A stretch of DNA of 5,893 nt, from positions 1 to 5,893 of the forward strand of contig JAITWP010000156.1 in NCBI GenBank assembly GCA_031285365.1. The letters run 5' to 3'. The number at the start of each line of letters is the position of its first letter. Position 1 is the stretch's first letter. Source of the DNA: Azoarcus sp. (GTDB lineage: Bacteria > Pseudomonadota > Gammaproteobacteria > Burkholderiales > Rhodocyclaceae). This document shows positions 1 through 3,475 of the stretch, piece by piece. Below the pieces are notes generated by a model. It was not told where the DNA came from, searched no databases, and saw nothing but the letters and a program-made list of their open reading frames with translations. Both the position numbers and the translations under genes were made by a program.

Positions 1-1
1 G

Positions 2-610
2 GACGGTGACGAACCGCATACCGTGTCTGACATACAGGTCACCATTCCCGAACACGCTGAATTCGAAGTGCCTCCGGTCGTGCCGGAAAACGATCCTGAA
101 TCTGAACCTGAATTTGCCGGTGCCGACATCGAACCTGATGCGGCAACGGACGAACCCGAAGAAGCTCCCATCGTACTTTCTCCTTCCTTGCCTGAGGCGT
201 CTCTACCGCCACAGAATCGATCAGCGCCTTCGCCTCCCGCCCCGACCCCGCCTGCCGCGCACCCGAAACCCCGGCACGAGAACGTTCCGTCACAGCCGAA
301 GACCGCTGCAAAAGATGCTGAAGCCGAGCGGGTGCTTGCCTTGCTCAATGACACCGCTCCCGCGAAAGAAGCGGGTCAAGGCGGAAAAACGGCCAAAGAA
401 AAGGTCTTCGTCCAGGTCGCAGCCTACAGCAGGGCAGACAGGGCCGCCAAGCAGGTGGAAGAACTGAAAAAGCAAGGTTTTGCCGCCTACGCTGAAAAGT
501 CCGGCAAAGTGACGCGGGTTCGCATTGGCCCGATGTCCCGGAGCGAGGGAGAACGGGTCGTGGCTCGCCTGAAAGCCAAGGGTCAAAACGCGGTGCTTTC
601 GTCGCGTTGA
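2..610 (+). CDS. dedD: DedD-like SPOR-domain cell-division protein, 5' partial
   Basis: This is the last 202 residues of a protein whose frame is open to the left edge of the window. The GTG at 23 is probably internal: the codons before it read DGDEPHT, the kind of sequence that follows the single inner-membrane helix in DedD proteins, and no ribosome binding site precedes it. Visible residues about 8-130 form a low-complexity linker, first acidic (E, D, P rich), then Pro/Ala/Lys rich. Residues about 134-202 (nt 401-607) are a SPOR domain, starting KVFVQVAAYS and ending with VTRVRIGPMSRSEGERV and a final helix. SPOR domains bind glycan strands lacking stem peptides and bring proteins to the septum; DedD supports septal peptidoglycan synthesis in the periplasm. 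It lies 31 bases before cvpA, as in many proteobacteria. Family assignment is firm; the exact DedD name is inferred from context. Confidence 0.9.
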   Translation, partial: DGDEPHTVSDIQVTIPEHAEFEVPPVVPENDPESEPEFAGADIEPDAATDEPEEAPIVLSPSLPEASLPPQNRSAPSPPAPTPPAAHPKPRHENVPSQPKTAAKDAEAERVLALLNDTAPAKEAGQGGKTAKEKVFVQVAAYSRADRAAKQVEELKKQGFAAYAEKSGKVTRVRIGPMSRSEGERVVARLKAKGQNAVLSSR

Positions 611-641
611 ACATTGGATCACTAAATGCCGAGTTTCAGCG

Positions 642-1157
642 ATGACGGTTTTTGATTACATGTTCCTGTCCATTCTTGGACTGTCGATCGCGCTGGGGCT
701 GTGGCGAGGGCTGGTGAGCGAAGTCCTGGGGTTGGCCGCCCTGGTTCTGGCCGTAATCGTGGCGGGTCGCTACGCCGATGTCGCGGCGCTCCAGTTTGAA
801 AGCATGATAGACGATCCGCGTGGACGCATGGCTGCGGCATTCGCACTGATCCTTTTCGCTGTATTGCTGGTAGTGTCGCTGGTAAAACTTTTTTTGCGGC
901 GTCTGCTGCGCGCAGTGGGATTGGGCGCGACAGACAGATTTTTTGGGGCTGTGTTCGGAGCTTTCCGTGGTCTGGTGATTACCTTGATCCTGGTCTGGGT
1001 CGGCGGCCTGATCGGCATGTCGCACGAACCGTGGTGGAAGCAGGCGTTGTCTGCTCCGTTGCTGGAAAAGGCGGTAGGTGTGGTCGGATCATGGCTACCG
1101 GACGTTGACGTTGACTCGATAGCCGATTCGGTAACCGATAGTATTCGTATTAAATAA
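642..1157 (+). CDS. cvpA: CvpA family inner-membrane protein
   Basis: The 171-residue product has the usual CvpA length and start (MTVFDYMFLSILGLS). Four hydrophobic segments are visible at about residues 7-25, 28-45, 64-85 and 100-126. The family signature lies between helices 3 and 4: D98-R99, then G102, G106 and R109-G110. The N-terminal GLWRGLVSEVLGL (residues 19-31) is also typical. CvpA was named for its need in colicin V production in E. coli; it is a widespread inner-membrane protein linked to envelope integrity, and its biochemical role is not settled. The ATG at 642 has only a weak purine stretch before it. The other nearby ATG at 626 meets a stop after nine codons, so 642 is the best start. 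The acidic tail after residue 140 repeats D-x-D/S-I-A-D type steps. purF follows after 11 bases, which points to co-transcription and probably coupled translation. Confidence 0.97.
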   Translation: MTVFDYMFLSILGLSIALGLWRGLVSEVLGLAALVLAVIVAGRYADVAALQFESMIDDPRGRMAAAFALILFAVLLVVSLVKLFLRRLLRAVGLGATDRFFGAVFGAFRGLVITLILVWVGGLIGMSHEPWWKQALSAPLLEKAVGVVGSWLPDVDVDSIADSVTDSIRIK

Positions 1158-1162
1158 GGTGA
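1156..1162 (+). promoter_or_regulatory. purF ribosome binding site overlapping the cvpA stop
   Basis: AAGGTGA, continuing to T at 1163, matches the part of the anti-Shine-Dalgarno complement that reads AGGTGAT. It lies six bases before the purF ATG. Its first two bases are the last two of the cvpA TAA stop (1155-1157). A ribosome finishing cvpA would therefore sit on the purF initiation site, which suggests translational coupling. Confidence 0.8.
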
Positions 1163-1168
1163 TATTTC

Positions 1169-2710
1169 ATGTGCGGGATTCTCGGAGTCGTAGCGACTTC
1201 TCCGGTCAACCAGTTGCTCTATGACGGACTGCTGGTGTTGCAGCATCGTGGGCAGGACGCGGCGGGCATTGCCACTTCGGAGGGTGATCGCTTTTTCATG
1301 CATAAGGGGCCGGGGCTGGTGCGCGATGTTTTTCGCACCCGCAACATGCGTGACCTCGCCGGTAACTGGGGAATCGGACATGCGCGTTACCCCACGGCGG
1401 GCTCGGCATCAGACATTGCCGCCGAGGCCCAGCCCTTCTACGTCAATTCGCCTTTCGGGCTAATCCTGGCGCACAACGGGAATTTGACTAATGCAGAGGC
1501 GCTCAAGCGCGAGATATTTCTCACTGACCGCCGGCACATCAACACCAATTCCGATTCCGAAGTGCTGCTCAACGTGCTGGCGCATGAACTGGAAGACGCG
1601 GCCACCGGTCCCCGGCTCGACGAGGCGGCGGTATTTCGCGCAGTGGCGGGCGTGTATCGACGCTGCCGTGGTGCTTACGCAGCCGTGGCAATGATTGCGG
1701 GCTATGGACTGCTTGCTTTCCGTGATCCGTATGGCATTCGCCCCCTGGTGATCGGCAAGAACGAGTTGCCGAACGGAAAGACCGAATGGATGGTTGCTTC
1801 CGAGTCTGTTGCACTCGATACCCTGGGTTTCAAGCTCTTGCGCGATCTTGCTCCGGGCGAGGCAGTGCTGGTCGACATGGAAGGCAACTTCCGCAGCCGT
1901 GAATGCGTGCAAAGAACCGTGCTCGCGCCGTGCATGTTCGAGTACGTCTATCTCGCAAGGCCCGATTCCATCATGGATGGGGTATCGGTCTACGAGGCTC
2001 GCCTCAAGATGGGCGAATTTCTTGCTGAGAAAATGAAGCGTGTCATGCCGCATGCGGGCATCGATGTCGTGATTCCGATTCCCGATTCGAGCCGTCCTTC
2101 GGCGCAGGAAATGGCGCTACGGTTAGGGTTGCCGTACCGTGAGGGATTCGTCAAGAACCGCTACATCGGTCGGACCTTCATTATGCCGGGTCAGTCCAGA
2201 CGTATGAAATCCGTGCGTCAGAAACTCAACACCATCCATCAGGAGTTCAGGGGCAAAAGCGTACTGCTGGTCGACGACTCCATCGTGCGCGGTACGACCA
2301 GCAGAGAAATCATCAACATGGCGCGCGAAGCGGGTGCGGTCAGGGTATACATGGCTTCCGCTGCGCCGCCGGTGCGTCACGCGAATGTTTACGGTATCGA
2401 CATGCCGACGCGCGCTGAACTCATCGCCAATGAACGCGACGAGGCTGAAATTGCCCGGGAAATCGGAGCAGACGGGCTGCTTTACCAGAATCTCGATGAT
2501 CTTGAGGCGTCCGTGCGCGCGATCAACCCCGTGCTCCAGTCTTTCGAGACATCCTGTTTCAATGGTTGCTATATCACCGGAGATATTACTTCCGAGTATC
2601 TTTCCGGGGTAGAAAACAGGCGTGATGGCAGTGATTTCGGGATGGTATCCGAAATCGGGGACGGGAGAGGTCAACTCGATCTCAACCTGATCGACCTGGA
2701 AGATCGCTGA
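1169..2710 (+). CDS. purF: Amidophosphoribosyltransferase (glutamine PRPP amidotransferase)
   Basis: PurF makes 5-phosphoribosylamine, glutamate and pyrophosphate from PRPP and glutamine, the committed first step of cytosolic purine synthesis. The 513 residues are close to the E. coli enzyme (505). Residues 2 to about 230 are the class II Ntn glutaminase domain: Cys2 is the nucleophile exposed after Met removal, with QHRGQDAAGI near residue 26, HARYPTAG at 71-78 and HNGNLTN at 102-108. The phosphoribosyltransferase domain follows: CMFEYVYLARPDS from 255, IPIPDSSRPS from 302, the flexible catalytic loop KNRYIGRTFI from 329, and the PRPP-binding motif VLLVDDSIVRGTT at 365-377 with Asp369-Asp370. 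It belongs to the E. coli type without the propeptide and without the Fe-S cluster of the Bacillus type. Family enzymes are inhibited by AMP and GMP; I see no PurR-like operator here. The start is fixed by the catalytic MCG and the ribosome binding site. The reading frame is intact. Confidence 0.99.
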   Translation: MCGILGVVATSPVNQLLYDGLLVLQHRGQDAAGIATSEGDRFFMHKGPGLVRDVFRTRNMRDLAGNWGIGHARYPTAGSASDIAAEAQPFYVNSPFGLILAHNGNLTNAEALKREIFLTDRRHINTNSDSEVLLNVLAHELEDAATGPRLDEAAVFRAVAGVYRRCRGAYAAVAMIAGYGLLAFRDPYGIRPLVIGKNELPNGKTEWMVASESVALDTLGFKLLRDLAPGEAVLVDMEGNFRSRECVQRTVLAPCMFEYVYLARPDSIMDGVSVYEARLKMGEFLAEKMKRVMPHAGIDVVIPIPDSSRPSAQEMALRLGLPYREGFVKNRYIGRTFIMPGQSRRMKSVRQKLNTIHQEFRGKSVLLVDDSIVRGTTSREIINMAREAGAVRVYMASAAPPVRHANVYGIDMPTRAELIANERDEAEIAREIGADGLLYQNLDDLEASVRAINPVLQSFETSCFNGCYITGDITSEYLSGVENRRDGSDFGMVSEIGDGRGQLDLNLIDLEDR

Positions 2711-2860
2711 GGTTTGAGTGTTTCCCCGTCAGAGAGACGGCTTCTGCGGGCCAGTGATACATATCTCAAAAAAATATTCTGTGAAGATATTCACGAAGGG
2801 ATTTTTATGAAGTAAACTTACGCTCATTCCATATTAGAGCGCAACATTGCCATGTTGACT
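2711..2860. other. AT-rich spacer after purF, no gene seen
   Basis: About 150 bases with clearly lower GC than the flanking genes, especially from 2758 to 2840. Two small dyads are present: CCGTC/GACGG with a five-base loop (2726-2740), and GTGAA/TTCAC with a four-base loop (2781-2794). An ATTTTTA stretch begins seven bases after the second dyad, so it could be a weak terminator, but the stems are only five base pairs long. I found no convincing pair of sigma-70 boxes and no coding frame of interest. In a typical betaproteobacterial layout the gene after purF would often be metZ; it is not here. Confidence 0.5.
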
Positions 2861-3064
2861 TTTGATGAGCGAATGGATTTTCCGCTTTCTTTCGTTTTCG
2901 ACGAGATGCGGGCCATTACCCGGGCTTACAACGCTGTTTGTACCCCCGGGTTTTTTGTGGGTTTCAATACCTTGCTGCCGAAATCGCAACTCCGGGGCGG
3001 GCTGGATGCTTTGCAGAGAAATCTGCCGGAAGCCTGCCAAGACCGTGCCCCCCGTGATGCTTGA
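2861..3064 (+). pseudogene. Decayed C-terminal half of an AhpC/TSA-type thioredoxin-fold protein
   Basis: The frame reads FDERMDFPLSFVFDEMRAIT, then RAYNAVCTPGFFVGFN, then LRGGLDA before a TGA at 3062. In order and spacing this matches what I remember of the C-terminal half of AhpC/TSA-like 'thioredoxin family' proteins: a helix, FPxxYLYDETQ, the block ARAYGAVCTPDFFGF with its TP cis-proline, then a YRGRLDA strand. The N-terminal half with the catalytic cysteine region is absent, because the frame is closed by a TAA at 2813 and the preceding DNA is AT-rich spacer. Within the conserved block the usual CTPDFFGF appears as CTPGFFVGF, an Asp-to-Gly change plus one extra codon. The only possible ATG (2852) has no ribosome binding site. 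I infer a gene remnant rather than a translated 70-residue protein. The match is from memory, without a database search. The frame in +3 over the same bases has no recognisable content. Confidence 0.62.
2918..2956 (+). terminator. Probable rho-independent terminator inside the gene remnant
   Basis: A seven-base-pair GC-rich stem ACCCGGG (2918-2924) pairs with CCCGGGT (2945-2951). A 2x2 internal loop separates it from a second stem, TACAA (2927-2931) with TTGTA (2938-2942), closed by a six-base loop. Six T run from 2951 to 2956 directly after the GC stem. This is the normal shape of an intrinsic terminator reading left to right; there is no A-run on the other side, so it would not work for leftward transcription. 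It would stop transcripts leaving purF about 210 bases after its stop codon, ahead of the 103-residue membrane gene and the exoprotein. A caveat is that CCCGGG is itself palindromic and the structure lies within bases derived from a coding sequence. Confidence 0.65.
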
Positions 3065-3085
3065 TGCGGAACTGAATGCCTGGGA

Positions 3086-3091
3086 AGGGAG
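3086..3091 (+). promoter_or_regulatory. Ribosome binding site of the 103-residue membrane protein
   Basis: AGGGAG, inside a longer purine run from 3082, ends nine bases before the ATG at 3101. It supports translation of the small unknown gene and selects this ATG. Confidence 0.7.
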
Positions 3092-3100
3092 ATCTGGATA

Positions 3101-3412
3101 ATGAAATTAGCGTACAAAACCTACTATCGCAGATTGATTGCTGGTTCCTTGCTCATCCTTGGGGTGTTTTTCCTGTGGTTTCTTGCCAAGACGCCTGACT
3201 TGGCGGCGGCGGGCGCTGCGATTCTCCTGACGATTACCCTTGGTATCTGGCTTGGGGCCTCCATCCCCGGAATTTTTCTGTGCGTCATGACGTCATCCTG
3301 CATGATGGGATACGGGCTGTTTGTGCGTAAGAGGTATGCCCTTACGCTGTTCTGGAGCGGTTTTACCTTGTTCTTCCTGGCAGGGATGATGGGGTTGGGA
3401 ACGCGCTACTGA
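3101..3412 (+). CDS. Unrecognised small integral membrane protein (103 residues)
   Basis: I do not recognise this protein. After a short basic, tyrosine-rich N-terminus (KTYYRR, residues 6-11) it is almost entirely hydrophobic. Helices are likely at about residues 12-29, 34-51, 54-74 and 80-100, joined by very short loops; the only charged loops are around K30-D33 and R76-KRY. By the positive-inside rule both R10-R11 and R76-K77-R78 should face the cytoplasm, which fits an even number of helices between them or a re-entrant segment. Two cysteines (C61, C67) lie in the third hydrophobic stretch. The upstream purine-rich ribosome binding site and the steady hydrophobic pattern argue for a real gene. 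It stands between the gene remnant and the large exoprotein, on the same strand and 63 bases before the latter, so it could share a transcript with it. It is not a TpsB transporter, which would be a beta-barrel of more than 500 residues. Confidence 0.66.
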   Translation: MKLAYKTYYRRLIAGSLLILGVFFLWFLAKTPDLAAAGAAILLTITLGIWLGASIPGIFLCVMTSSCMMGYGLFVRKRYALTLFWSGFTLFFLAGMMGLGTRY

Positions 3413-3463
3413 CATTGGTCTTTCTGCTTGCTTTAATTTCGCATATCACCATCCAAATCGACT

Positions 3464-3468
3464 GGGAG
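3464..3468 (+). promoter_or_regulatory. Ribosome binding site of the TpsA exoprotein
   Basis: GGGAG lies seven bases before the ATG at 3476 and fixes the start together with the ESPR motif that begins at Met1. In the 63-base gap upstream (3413-3475) I could not find -35 and -10 boxes with acceptable spacing; TTTAAT at 3432 has no partner at 16-18 bases. Confidence 0.7.
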
Positions 3469-3475
3469 TTCCACC

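Noticed and set aside
6..467. 153-residue plus-strand frame rich in Arg and Pro
   Set aside because: It is the out-of-frame reading of the Pro/Glu-rich linker of the SPOR protein; the composition is an artefact of the frame shift.
770..1381. 203-residue minus-strand open frame across cvpA and purF
   Set aside because: It spans two well-identified plus-strand genes and their junction, and its product shows no family features.
2726..2740. CCGTC/GACGG dyad just after purF as a terminator
   Set aside because: The stem is five base pairs and is followed by CTTCTG rather than a T run; much weaker than the hairpin at 2918-2956.
2855..2883. TTGACT at 2855 as a -35 promoter box
   Set aside because: The position 17 bases on reads TTTTCC, with no acceptable -10 box at 16-18 bases.
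3013..3026. GCAGA-GAAA-TCTGC hairpin with a GNRA-type tetraloop
   Set aside because: A single five-base-pair stem with no T tract or conserved context; likely chance within the gene remnant.
2862..3101. 79-residue plus-strand frame overlapping the gene remnant
   Set aside because: It is one frame off the recognisable thioredoxin-fold remnant, with no conserved segments and no start signal.
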